Source of the DNA: Exilispira sp964581895
Lineage (GTDB): Bacteria; Spirochaetota; JAAYUW01
Length of the DNA: 53,446 nt
NCBI GenBank assembly: GCA_964581895.1
Contig: CAZOPR010000011.1
Location: 1 to 53,446, forward strand
Reading direction: 5' to 3'
Shown here one piece after another: positions 16,330 to 25,300 of the stretch; within the stretch, counting starts at the first letter, position 1, and every line of letters starts with the position of its first letter. A program made the translations under genes and the position numbers. The notes below the pieces were generated by a model. That model saw only the letters and a program-made list of their open reading frames with translations, searched no databases and had not been told where the DNA came from.

Positions 16330-18405
16330 ATGAAGCAAAAGACAAATAAAAAGATTGCGATTATTGGAAATCCTAATTCTGGCAAAACCACACTCTTTAA
16401 CCTTTTAACAGGTTCAAACCAAAAAACTGGAAACTGGTCTGGAGTAACTGTTGAAAGGATAGAAGGGAATTTTGAGACGGAAAATTTCAATATAACAATA
16501 GTTGATTTACCTGGTTTATGGGGTTTCTTTTCAGATTCTTTGGATGAAATAATAGCCAAAAAATTTCTTATTGAGGAAGATGTTGATCTTATCTTGACAA
16601 TTGTTGATGGAACAATGCTTGAAAGAAGTTTGATACTAACTCTATCACTTTTAGATAGAAAAGTCCCAATTCTTCTTGCTATTAATATGTGTGATGAACT
16701 TGAAGATTATGGCATAACCATATATCCTGAAAAGGTAAAGCAATTCATCCCTGTTGATGCAGTTTTGATTAGTGCATTAAAAGGCATAGGAGTAGAAAAA
16801 CTTATTGAAGCAATAGATAATAAACTTATCAAGATAGATGATTTTGAAAAAGATTTAACTGAAAAAACTTTTTTAAATAATGAAATACTTCCAGAAGATT
16901 TTTATCAACAGGTTGATCTGATATATCAAAAAATAAAAGAATTTTTACCAGATTATCCAAAAAGTAAATTATGGTACTGCTCTATTTTTCTGCTATGTAT
17001 GGACTCCTCTATATATGATGTTTTACCTTTATCTATCGAGCAAAAGTTATATATTTCAGCACTTGCCAAAGAAGGAGCATCCGCTCTTGCAAGAATATAT
17101 AAACAGGATCCTGTCAATATTTTACTGGACTATCGCTATAGTAAGGCAAAAGCACTTACAAATGAGATTTCAAAGAAAAAAGAGACTGGAAAAACAAGGT
17201 TTTCACTTTCAGATTCAATAGATAGGATTTTGACATCAAGATTTTTAGGCTTAATAGTATTTTTTATTGCCCTTTTTTTATTATTTCAACTTACATTTAC
17301 ATTCAGCAAACCTCTTTCTAACCTTATAACAGGTGGGTTTAACCTACTTACAGAATTTATAGAAAAGATACCGACAAAAAATTCTTTTCAGGATTTACTG
17401 AAAGAATTATTAATTAAAGGATTAATACCACCTTTAAGTGCTGTTGGCTCATTTATCCCTGTCATTGCAATCCTATTTTTTTTGATAGCTATTTTAGAAG
17501 ATTCTGGATATATGGCAAGAGCATCTTTTATGTCAGATAAACTAATGCATATAGCTGGACTTCATGGAAAATCTTTTATTCCTTTGATTTTAGGTTTTGG
17601 CTGCAATGTGCCTGCAATTATGGCAGCAAGAACACTCGAAACGCCAAAAGACAGGATTATCACAATCCTAATATCACCTCTTATCTCATGCTCGGCAAGA
17701 CTTCCTATCTATCTTCTTTTTGTCTCAATATTTTTCCCTAAAAACCCTTCTCTGGTCGTATTTTCACTTTATTTAATAGGTCTTGTCCTTGCAATTTTGA
17801 TAGGTAGAATACTTAAAAGGATCTTTTTTAAGTATGATGAAGTTACACTTTTGATAGACCTTCCACCATATAGGATTCCATCTTTGAAAAACGCCATAAG
17901 GTCAATGTCAGTAAGAGTTGCTGATTTTATAAAAAGAATAATTTTTTATATAATGGTTGCATCTTTAATCCTATTTTTACTATCCTATTTCCCTGATAAA
18001 AACTCTTATGGAAGCGATAAAAGCATAATAGGTAAAATAGCTAGTATTTTCTCACCAATACTTACGCCTCTTGGTTTTGGCTACTGGCAGATTCTTGTAT
18101 CTTTGATATTTGGATTTATAGGAAAAGAGCTTGTTGTAGGAAGTCTTGCAACATTGATTCCATCTATAAATACTGCTGCAAATGGAATTTTGAATTTTCC
18201 AAACTCTCTTATGGCTTTTTTCAACCCTGCTTCAGCTTATGCTTTTTTAATCTTTACTCTTCTTTATGTCCCCTGCATAGCCACTGTTGCAATTATTCGA
18301 AAAGAAGCCGGGAAAAAATGGATGTGGATTGCAATAGCCTATCAATTAGTCCTTGCCTATGCAGTATCTTTTATAGCTTATTCTATAGGTAAACTTTTTA
18401 TCTAA
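16330..18405 (+). CDS. feoB: Ferrous iron transporter FeoB
   Basis: This inner-membrane protein takes up Fe(II) and is driven by a fused G protein. The N-terminal GTPase shows G1 GNPNSGKT (13-20), G2 region GNWSGVTVE, G3 DLPG (59-62) and G4 NMCD (119-122). The membrane part has two gate domains, including GYMARASFMSDKLMHIAGLH, GFGCNVPA and SPLISCSARLPIY, and eight or so hydrophobic helices. At 691 residues it is slightly short of the E. coli protein but complete. The switch after G3 reads LWGF rather than the usual TYSL, which may alter GTP hydrolysis. No separate feoA or feoC lies nearby; the only FeoA domain is in the upstream regulator. Confidence 0.95.
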   Translation: MKQKTNKKIAIIGNPNSGKTTLFNLLTGSNQKTGNWSGVTVERIEGNFETENFNITIVDLPGLWGFFSDSLDEIIAKKFLIEEDVDLILTIVDGTMLERSLILTLSLLDRKVPILLAINMCDELEDYGITIYPEKVKQFIPVDAVLISALKGIGVEKLIEAIDNKLIKIDDFEKDLTEKTFLNNEILPEDFYQQVDLIYQKIKEFLPDYPKSKLWYCSIFLLCMDSSIYDVLPLSIEQKLYISALAKEGASALARIYKQDPVNILLDYRYSKAKALTNEISKKKETGKTRFSLSDSIDRILTSRFLGLIVFFIALFLLFQLTFTFSKPLSNLITGGFNLLTEFIEKIPTKNSFQDLLKELLIKGLIPPLSAVGSFIPVIAILFFLIAILEDSGYMARASFMSDKLMHIAGLHGKSFIPLILGFGCNVPAIMAARTLETPKDRIITILISPLISCSARLPIYLLFVSIFFPKNPSLVVFSLYLIGLVLAILIGRILKRIFFKYDEVTLLIDLPPYRIPSLKNAIRSMSVRVADFIKRIIFYIMVASLILFLLSYFPDKNSYGSDKSIIGKIASIFSPILTPLGFGYWQILVSLIFGFIGKELVVGSLATLIPSINTAANGILNFPNSLMAFFNPASAYAFLIFTLLYVPCIATVAIIRKEAGKKWMWIAIAYQLVLAYAVSFIAYSIGKLFI

Positions 18406-18529
18406 TATTGTACTATTTTAATATTAAAATCAAAAATTTAGATTTATTGCTTTTTTTACTTTTTACATAATATTTTACTAATTTAAACCTAATCTAATAA
18501 ATTTGGCTCGTTGCCTTTTTTATTTTTTC

Positions 18530-19543
18530 CTAATATTCTATTATTTTTGCACCTTCATTATTTATTTTTACCTTTTTAATCTTCCAGATTCTATTGTGTT
18601 TTTCTTTAATAAATTCTAATTTTTCTTCCATATTATTTTCAAATCTAATATCTTCATACATTTTGTTTCCAAACATATTATCTTCATACATATTATTTTC
18701 GAACATTTTACTTTCAAGTATATTTGCCTTTGTTATTGCAACAATACTTGAACCAGAACCACTTATAAATGTGGCTATTGCACCGCAGCTTTTAGCATAT
18801 TGAATTATTTCATCATAATTATAAATAAGTTTACTTCTATACTTTTGATGAAGCCTATCTTCAAAGCAAACTTGAAACAGGTTTTCATCATTATTAATAA
18901 GCGAAGTAAAAAATAAACCAAGCCTTGAAAGATTAAAAACAGCATCATTAAATTCAATTTTTTTTGGTAAAAGTTTTCTTGCCATCTCTGTTTTTACTTC
19001 AAAATCAGGAATTAAAAGATAGAAATCAAACTTTTGTAAAAATTCATTACTAATATTTATTTTTTGCGAATAAATTTTATTATTTTTCTTATCTAAAGCC
19101 GAGCAGGTCATACCACCTAAAATCGCAGCAGAAATATTATCTGGATGCCCTTCAATTTCATTTCCAAGTTCAACAAGCTGATTGCTATCAAGTTTTTTGA
19201 TTTTTTCCTTTTGAAAAAGATATTCATTTGCAAAAATAAGTCCTGCTGCTATGCAAGAAGCACTACTTCCAAGTCCCCTTGCAATAGGAATTTCACTACT
19301 TATTTCTATTGAAATCCTGTTTTTAATCTTATCCCAATAGTTTTTATCATCTCTTTCAAAAATCTTTTTCATCCCTTTAACTATAAGGTTATCTTCGTTA
19401 CAATATTCTTTTGGACAGCCCTTAATCTTAAAAGAATCTGAATCATCCTTTATTTCAACTTTTAGAAAGATTTCAAGAGCCATCCCAAGTACATCGAATC
19501 CAGATGCTAAGTTTGAAGTTGTAGCTGGAACCGCTATCTTCAT
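18530..19543 (-). CDS. thrB: Homoserine kinase
   Basis: ThrB phosphorylates homoserine, the step before threonine synthase. The GHMP-kinase ATP loop is IPIARGLGSSASC (near 88-100), and the N-terminal AVPATTSNLASGFDVLGMAL and C-terminal FISGSGSSIVAI motifs are typical. A repetitive segment follows that last motif at about residues 272-302, with alternating FENNM and MYED units encoded by short repeats near 18635-18715. This expansion is not part of the normal fold. The ATG has AAGGG upstream. It lies 294 bp downstream of thrC on the same strand, with tandem repeats in the gap. Confidence 0.92.
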   Translation of the reverse strand: MKIAVPATTSNLASGFDVLGMALEIFLKVEIKDDSDSFKIKGCPKEYCNEDNLIVKGMKKIFERDDKNYWDKIKNRISIEISSEIPIARGLGSSASCIAAGLIFANEYLFQKEKIKKLDSNQLVELGNEIEGHPDNISAAILGGMTCSALDKKNNKIYSQKINISNEFLQKFDFYLLIPDFEVKTEMARKLLPKKIEFNDAVFNLSRLGLFFTSLINNDENLFQVCFEDRLHQKYRSKLIYNYDEIIQYAKSCGAIATFISGSGSSIVAITKANILESKMFENNMYEDNMFGNKMYEDIRFENNMEEKLEFIKEKHNRIWKIKKVKINNEGAKIIEY

Positions 19544-19600
19544 TTTTCAACCCTTGTTATAGTTTTTTTTAAAAGTTAATCTTAAGTTTTTATATAAGTT

Positions 19601-19720
19601 TATTTTAAGATTTCTTTTAATTTTATTTTAAGATTTCTTTTAATTTTATTTTAAGTTTCTTTTAAATTTTTATTTTAAGTTTTCTTTTAAATTTTTATTT
19701 TAAGTTTTCTTTTAAAATTA
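19601..19720. repeat. 23-25-bp tandem repeat, five units
   Basis: Five units begin with TATTTTAAG, at 19601, 19624, 19647, 19671 and 19696, with lengths of 23, 23, 24, 25 and about 25 bp. They fill much of the gap between thrC and thrB. Units lengthen stepwise by one T or A, which suggests slippage after duplication. There are no spacers, so it is not a CRISPR array. Confidence 0.85.
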
Positions 19721-19788
19721 ATTTTATTAGTTTTATATTCTTCTTTTTATAAAACATTTATTAAATATAGTTTTTAATCAAAATTATT

Positions 19789-19827
19789 GGTAATGTCAAG
19801 ATAATTGTGTCAAAGCCTTGAAAATTA
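19789..19827. mobile_element. Solitary IS256-type terminal repeat
   Basis: From 19789 the sequence GGTAATGTCAAGATAATTGT and the following GTCAAAGCCTTGAAAATT match the left end of the intact element at 28418 almost base for base. The exception is AAGCC in place of CCCCCC. The same GTCAAAGCCTTGAA variant occurs in the deleted copy at 51319-51763, so this is an end of an older subfamily. No transposase lies beside it. It begins 10 bp past the thrC stop codon. Confidence 0.75.
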
Positions 19828-19837
19828 TCCATAAACT

Positions 19838-21394
19838 TTAATTCAAAATATTTTCTAAAAATCCTTTGGCATCTTCTTTTTTAAGGTAAATATTATGAAG
19901 GATTGGTTGATTTTTGAGTTTTTCTATTGGCTCTGGTATTTTTAAACCTGTTTTTTGTGCCAGTAAAAATGCAAGTTCAAGTTCGGTAAATCTATTTATT
20001 GCAAAAGAAAAACCACCAATTGCATCAAGACAAACTTTTGGAAACTTAAAAGGGCTTGCTGTGGCAACAATAACTGTTTTTGTATCTTTTAAACTTTCGC
20101 AACCAGAATCACTACAGAATTTAACATAATCTTCATATACTTTATATGCAACAGCCGTATGAGGGTCAATAAGATAGTTGTATTTATTATAAACCTTATT
20201 TATGCTTGATATTGTTTCAAAATCATTTGCAAATGAAGAATAAAAGCCATTTATCTTACTAAAATTTTCTTTATCAAGTTCAAAATATCTTTTGCCTATT
20301 CCATCTTTGTAATTTTTTATAATTTGTGAATTTTTGATGGTAATATCAAAAAGGAACCTTTCAAAATTGCTTGAAATAAGAATATCCATAGAAGGTGAGA
20401 TTGTTTTATAAAATTGACGATTTAAATCCATTTTACCCTTGTTAAAAAAATCATATAAAATATTATTGCTATTTGATGCACAGATTATTGTTTCAATAGG
20501 TAATCCCATTTTTTTTGCATAGTAACATGCTAAAATATTTCCAAAATTTCCAGTTGGAATAACAAAATTTATCTTTTCATTATTCTTTATACTTTGATTC
20601 TCTCTTAATTTTGCATAAGTGTAAAAGTAGTAAATAATTTGTGGAATAAGCCTTCCTATATTTATAGAATTTGCTGAAGTAAAGATAAAACCCTTTGCGT
20701 TCATTTTTTTGTTGAATTCATCATCTAAAAATATCTGTTTTACAACTTTTTGAGCATCATCAAAGTTCCCTTCAATAGCTATGACATGTAAATTTTTTCC
20801 ACTTGAGCTTACCATCTGAAGTTTTTGAAGATAGCTAACTCCATCTTCTGGATAAAATACAACTACTTCAACTCCTTCAAGATCCGAAAAAGCCTCCAAA
20901 ACTGCTTTCCCTGTGTCTCCAGAAGTTGCCGTTAAAATGACTATTTTTTCTTTAATACCAAGTTTTTTTGCGGCTTCTTTTAATAGATATGGAAAAATTG
21001 ATAAGGCGAAATCCTTAAAGGCACAGGTTTTCCCATGATAAAGTTCAAGAAAAAAAAGAGAGTTCAAAGATTTTATTTCAGCAATTTGTGAAGTTTCAAA
21101 GTTTTTTATGTTATATGCATTTTCAATAAATTTTTTAAGATTTTCGTCACCAAAATCGTCAAAAAAAAGTTTAAGTATTTCAAAGGCAACCTGCTGGTAA
21201 TCTTTACCTAATATTTTTTCAACATCAAAAAAAGGAAAATCTTTTGGTACAAAAAGCCCACCATCATCAGCAAGCCCTTTTACTATTGCATATGCAGAAT
21301 CAACTGCATAAAGAGGGCTATTATTTAATGAAAAATTATTTTGATTTTCTTTATCAAAATTTTTAATATCACTTCTTGTGCTTATAAATTGCAT
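19838..21394 (-). CDS. thrC: Threonine synthase
   Basis: This PLP enzyme turns O-phosphohomoserine into threonine. The PLP lysine is K127 in HGKTCAFKDFALSIFP. ILTATSGDTGKAVLEAF and FVIPTGNFGNILACYYAKKMG supply the phosphate and substrate contacts typical of the long (E. coli/yeast-like) class, and FTSANSINIGRLIPQIIYY is also diagnostic. The start is set at ATG 21394 with GAGG seven bases upstream; a TTG four codons earlier overlaps that site. The 518 residues exceed E. coli ThrC by about 90, as in the eukaryote-like branch. With thrB just downstream it forms the terminal threonine pathway; hom and asd are not in the window. Confidence 0.92.
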   Translation of the reverse strand: MQFISTRSDIKNFDKENQNNFSLNNSPLYAVDSAYAIVKGLADDGGLFVPKDFPFFDVEKILGKDYQQVAFEILKLFFDDFGDENLKKFIENAYNIKNFETSQIAEIKSLNSLFFLELYHGKTCAFKDFALSIFPYLLKEAAKKLGIKEKIVILTATSGDTGKAVLEAFSDLEGVEVVVFYPEDGVSYLQKLQMVSSSGKNLHVIAIEGNFDDAQKVVKQIFLDDEFNKKMNAKGFIFTSANSINIGRLIPQIIYYFYTYAKLRENQSIKNNEKINFVIPTGNFGNILACYYAKKMGLPIETIICASNSNNILYDFFNKGKMDLNRQFYKTISPSMDILISSNFERFLFDITIKNSQIIKNYKDGIGKRYFELDKENFSKINGFYSSFANDFETISSINKVYNKYNYLIDPHTAVAYKVYEDYVKFCSDSGCESLKDTKTVIVATASPFKFPKVCLDAIGGFSFAINRFTELELAFLLAQKTGLKIPEPIEKLKNQPILHNIYLKKEDAKGFLENILN

Positions 21395-21420
21395 TTCAAA
21401 CCTCAATCAATTAAACTAAA

Positions 21421-21462
21421 ATAATTAAATTAAAATAATTAAATTAAAATAATCAAATAAAA
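21421..21462. repeat. 14-bp tandem repeat upstream of thrC
   Basis: ATAATTAAATTAAA occurs twice exactly (21421-21448) and once with changes (21449-21462), with a further partial unit before it. It lies in the thrC promoter region and may alter spacing or bendability there. Confidence 0.7.
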
Positions 21463-21572
21463 TCAATATCTAAAATCAATATATAATAAAATTTTATTTT
21501 ACAAAACTTTTTTACTTCTATTTTTTACACAAAAAAATTACCGGAAAAATTTAAAAATAAAAGAAAGCCAAA

Positions 21573-22946
21573 TCAAAAACTGATTGAAGTTGAAATTGTA
21601 AAACTAAATTTTTCTGTACCTGAAAAAGTGAATTCTCTTCCTTCCTCTCCACCAACATATGTTAAAGAATAACTAAATGGTAGAATATTTGGTAAGCTAA
21701 ATGAATGAGAAAGACTTAGTCTATATGTAAAATCAGTTAAATTCATTAAAAATGAAATAGATAAAGACATATAGGTATTTATAAAATTCGATTTGGTTAA
21801 TCTTGAAAAGATATAATATTTACCAATATAAAGCAGAGATCCTTTACCAGATAATGCACTTGCAATGGCAAGCTGATATATGTTTTCCGACTCTGTTGTC
21901 TCTTCGAGCTCATACCCATCTGAATTATAAAAGAAATCCAGTTCGAAAGAATAATCCTTTTTATCACCAAATATCTTTGATAGACCAATTGTTGCCGAAA
22001 AAACTGGATCATCTGTATATGAATAAATAGGGATTAAAATAGAACCAAAAGTAGTGTAATTCACAACCTTTTCTGTATAACCTTTGCCTGAAAAAGCGGC
22101 TTCTCCCCAGATTCCAAAGCCAAGAATATAACCTGAAAAATCAAAACCAAATTTTGCATATTCATCTTTTGTAAGATATGTTGATAATGCTAATTCAAAA
22201 TCTCCAATCGTCCAATCTGCTCTTATACCAACCGATGTCGCATCTATAAAGTTTGTAATGGTATTTTGATTCATCGGTGCAGTATTATAAAAATCAAAAA
22301 AAACAAAAAGATTGAACTTTTTGATAGGAAGATGAATTCTTACTCCATTTTTACCTTCCCTGCTATCTATAGATTCTAAGGGATTGTATTTGGTTAAATT
22401 AATAAAATCTGCCGGCGTCCAGACATTTGCTGCTCCCCAGTGGATAACCTGTTTACCAATCCTTAAAAATAAAATATTATTTATAGATAAATCGAAAAAG
22501 ATTTCCATCAAATTAAATGAATCATTTAAGTTAGATAATGATAGGTTTGAGCTACTTAAATCTATGTTAGTATCTGAAAATGCAGCAAGTGTTTGGGAAA
22601 AGCTTTCTGAAACATAAAATTTGGCATATGGCTCATAGATTATAGATAAAAAGCCAATCCCCCCGAGTGTCCAGAAATTCGTATATTCATCAAATTGAAG
22701 TGGAAAATTCATTACTGATGAAAACTGTATTGTACCTCCAAATAGAACCTGTAACTGATTTACATTTTTTTGAGCTTGCTGAACTGTCTGATCAAAATTT
22801 CCTTCATCATATATGCTATCATCCCCACTATCCTGAGCAAATAAAATCTTATTTGGTAAGAAAATAAGGGAAAAAATTAGAATAGATAAAAGTAAAAAGA
22901 TTAATTTGGATTTTATTTTCACAGATTTTTCATTTTTCTTTTTCAT
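21573..22946 (-). CDS. Outer-membrane beta-barrel protein (DUF1302-like)
   Basis: The 457-residue protein has a signal peptide ending LFAQDS, then alternating amphipathic strands and a terminal aromatic residue (FTISTSISF), as expected of an outer-membrane barrel. The stretch LRIGKQVIHWGAANVWTPAD followed by FINLTKYNPL resembles the GRQ...WG...NP motif of DUF1302-type barrels that travel with LolA-like proteins and lipid exporters. It is the last gene of a five-gene minus-strand unit with an ABC ATPase, two FtsX-like permeases and a LolA-like protein. I infer that it is the outer-membrane station of that export system. The start follows AAGGAG. The family assignment rests on one motif and is tentative. 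Confidence 0.65.
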   Translation of the reverse strand: MKKKNEKSVKIKSKLIFLLLSILIFSLIFLPNKILFAQDSGDDSIYDEGNFDQTVQQAQKNVNQLQVLFGGTIQFSSVMNFPLQFDEYTNFWTLGGIGFLSIIYEPYAKFYVSESFSQTLAAFSDTNIDLSSSNLSLSNLNDSFNLMEIFFDLSINNILFLRIGKQVIHWGAANVWTPADFINLTKYNPLESIDSREGKNGVRIHLPIKKFNLFVFFDFYNTAPMNQNTITNFIDATSVGIRADWTIGDFELALSTYLTKDEYAKFGFDFSGYILGFGIWGEAAFSGKGYTEKVVNYTTFGSILIPIYSYTDDPVFSATIGLSKIFGDKKDYSFELDFFYNSDGYELEETTESENIYQLAIASALSGKGSLLYIGKYYIFSRLTKSNFINTYMSLSISFLMNLTDFTYRLSLSHSFSLPNILPFSYSLTYVGGEEGREFTFSGTEKFSFTISTSISF

Positions 22947-23021
22947 AATTTACTCCTTAAGTATTACTCAAATAAAAGCTTTCATTATTTTCATTGGCTA
23001 AACTTAAAGAAAAAAGTTTTT

Positions 23022-23801
23022 TTATTGTTTTGATTGTTGCTCTAAAAAGGCTTTAGTGAAAACATAATCTGGAATAGGATCAAAAGATAAAGTTGCCTCA
23101 TCAACTGTAACCCAGGTTCTACTTCCTTCAATCTTATTATCACTCATAAATTTTGTAACAAACATCTTGCCACCTTTGATAGGAATGTATTTTACATAGT
23201 ATGTAACTTGCATAAGAGTCCCTGATAATGAAAAAGCTTCCTGCTTAAGAGTTAAATAATCAGATACCCTTATATACCATTTTTGAATTGGATATGAAAC
23301 ATCTGCCTGTTTAGCATTAAGTTCTATTACATAGCAATCAGCTTTATTTACTACTGCATTTGGCAGCATTTTGACATAATATAAATCCAGGGTCTTTTTC
23401 TTTTCAAAATCTTCTGCTTTAGCATCAGTTGAGCCAACATTTTCCTTTCTATTTTTATGGATAAACTCCCTTGTCGAAGGGATATACATATAAAGATTAT
23501 CTTCAAGTCTTAGATAACCTTTGCCTTTTTCACTTTCTGGCTCTATAAATATTATTACAAAAGCATTATCTTTATCTCTTCTGTAATATTTTGCCTTATA
23601 AATCTTATCTGGTTCTCCAGATTTTTGCTGTAAAAAAAGTATGGTTGCCGTTACATCAGTATTTTCAATATTGGTGATACTTTCCATCTTTTTTATGATT
23701 TCTTCAGCCTTAGGATCATTTTTTTCCTGAAAACCAAATAAAGTAAAAACAAAGGCGAACAATATAAGATAGACTACAAAAATAATAGACTTTTTATTCA
23801 T
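23022..23801 (-). CDS. LolA-like outer-membrane lipoprotein-sorting protein
   Basis: The 259-residue exported protein has an N-terminal hydrophobic signal (KSIIFVVYLILFAFVFTLFG). The body resembles the LolA-like family found next to exporters: KAEEIIKKMESITN, a strand series with KAKYYRRDKDNAFVIIF and KGKGYLRLEDNLYMYIPSTR, then WYIRVSDYLTLKQEAFSLSG. Such proteins form a half-open barrel that carries lipidated or hydrophobic cargo across the periplasm. It lies between the permeases and the barrel gene, which suits a shuttle between inner and outer membrane. The start is ATG after GGAGG. The cargo is unknown. Confidence 0.8.
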   Translation of the reverse strand: MNKKSIIFVVYLILFAFVFTLFGFQEKNDPKAEEIIKKMESITNIENTDVTATILFLQQKSGEPDKIYKAKYYRRDKDNAFVIIFIEPESEKGKGYLRLEDNLYMYIPSTREFIHKNRKENVGSTDAKAEDFEKKKTLDLYYVKMLPNAVVNKADCYVIELNAKQADVSYPIQKWYIRVSDYLTLKQEAFSLSGTLMQVTYYVKYIPIKGGKMFVTKFMSDNKIEGSRTWVTVDEATLSFDPIPDYVFTKAFLEQQSKQ

Positions 23802-23918
23802 AAATTTTCCTCCATATTTTTTTTAATTTTATTTTCAAAGATTTATTTTAACATTTTTATCGTTGTTACACCTATTTTCTCAGATTTTTTTATTTGATTT
23901 TACATTGCATTTTAAAAT

Positions 23919-25259
23919 TTAATGAACCGCATTAAGTGCATCAATAGGTTTAATTTTTCCGGCATATTTTGATGGAATAAATGAAAAGATTGCTGAAAAA
24001 ATTGTAAGAACTGCAAGTATGCTTATTATATCCAAAAATTTTGGTATTAATACAAGATGTCCTTTTTCAAATAAAAAGCTAATATCAATAGGAACATTGA
24101 AAGTTATGAAATTTCCGAACAAAACGATTAAAAGAAGTGAAATCAATATTCCAGCAATTGAAAATAATATTGCTAAAAAGACATTTTCATAGATATAAAG
24201 AGAAACAACCTTATTAGCAGACATGCCTATCGTTCTCATTGTACCTATTTCTCTCATCTGGTCATTTATTGTCATCCTTATATTTACATAAAGCGAGATT
24301 GCTATTATTAAAAGCATTACAATTGTAACTATATATGCAAATGTTCGAACACTATTTATCATCTGATTTAAGGCTGATAAAATCTCTTCAAGGGTAAAAA
24401 CAGTAAAATGATATTTATAAATTGGGCTTTCTTCAAATATCTTCTTAGATTTAGGATTAGAACGGATATTAAAACCACCTTCCTGTCTTTGGATCACTGG
24501 CTTTTCTACCATATATGTTGGATCTTTTGAAAGTTCTTTTATCAAAAGCATTCTTTTTTCATCTGCACCTTTAATAGATTCTGTAAAAATAAGTAAAGAT
24601 GATGCTCCTTTTTCTGGATAAAGCATAATCTTTTGTAGATACTCAAAATGTGCGTAAATCATATTTTGTGCAAAAGGATTTGTGTTTTTATATATCCCTT
24701 TTATTATAAAAGTTGCGGTATTATATGCCCCATAAATTGTCCTTGTCGATACGATAAACTCATCATTTATATTAAATTCAAAATATTCTGCAAGATCGAC
24801 TGGGATTATTACAGCATTAGTTTCACTTAAAAATTGATTAAAATCCCCTTTTATAAATTTTATCTGAGACTCCAAAGATTTACTTTCTCTTGTAAGATCA
24901 ACTCCTGTTATAGATGATGATTTTGTATATCCTTTATTGTAGATTCTACTGAACATAGAAATTCTTGGGTAAATTTCTACTTTCCCACTAAATGTTTGTT
25001 TTATTGCATCTTCTATCTTAGAATAATCTGGGATAATATCATAAATTTTACCATTTTCTTTATATTGACCATAAACATTTAAATGCCCAACAAATGATTT
25101 AGATAGATTATTCCCAAAATTTATAACTACACCATTTGTAAAGGCAAGCAGAACCATTAAAATAATTGTAACAATTGTATATGTTACTCCAAGAGAAAAA
25201 GTCCTTTTTTTATCTCTAAATATATTTCTAAATGCTATTTGAGGTATGACAGTGTTCAT
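23919..25259 (-). CDS. ABC transporter permease, FtsX/LolE-type (second)
   Basis: The 446-residue permease has the MacB/LolC layout: one N-terminal membrane helix (about 20-42), a periplasmic domain of about 230 residues, then three C-terminal helices (about 305-330, 355-385, 405-430) with the FtsX signature region NDQMREIGTMRTIGMSANKV. This class moves cargo out of the membrane by mechanical motion of the periplasmic domain. It follows the first permease by 41 bp and is probably its heterodimer partner. The start is ATG after GGAG. Confidence 0.88.
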   Translation of the reverse strand: MNTVIPQIAFRNIFRDKKRTFSLGVTYTIVTIILMVLLAFTNGVVINFGNNLSKSFVGHLNVYGQYKENGKIYDIIPDYSKIEDAIKQTFSGKVEIYPRISMFSRIYNKGYTKSSSITGVDLTRESKSLESQIKFIKGDFNQFLSETNAVIIPVDLAEYFEFNINDEFIVSTRTIYGAYNTATFIIKGIYKNTNPFAQNMIYAHFEYLQKIMLYPEKGASSLLIFTESIKGADEKRMLLIKELSKDPTYMVEKPVIQRQEGGFNIRSNPKSKKIFEESPIYKYHFTVFTLEEILSALNQMINSVRTFAYIVTIVMLLIIAISLYVNIRMTINDQMREIGTMRTIGMSANKVVSLYIYENVFLAILFSIAGILISLLLIVLFGNFITFNVPIDISFLFEKGHLVLIPKFLDIISILAVLTIFSAIFSFIPSKYAGKIKPIDALNAVH

Positions 25260-25300
25260 ATTTTTATCTCCAGTATATTTTATCTTTATTATACTATCGT

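Noticed and set aside
19601..19720. Possible CRISPR array (also considered at 47801-47960)
   Set aside because: Units are contiguous with no unique spacers, the repeats are A/T-only or nearly so, and no cas genes are present.
19789..19827. Intrinsic terminator after thrC
   Set aside because: There is no hairpin with a T-run, and the sequence matches the insertion-sequence end far beyond chance.
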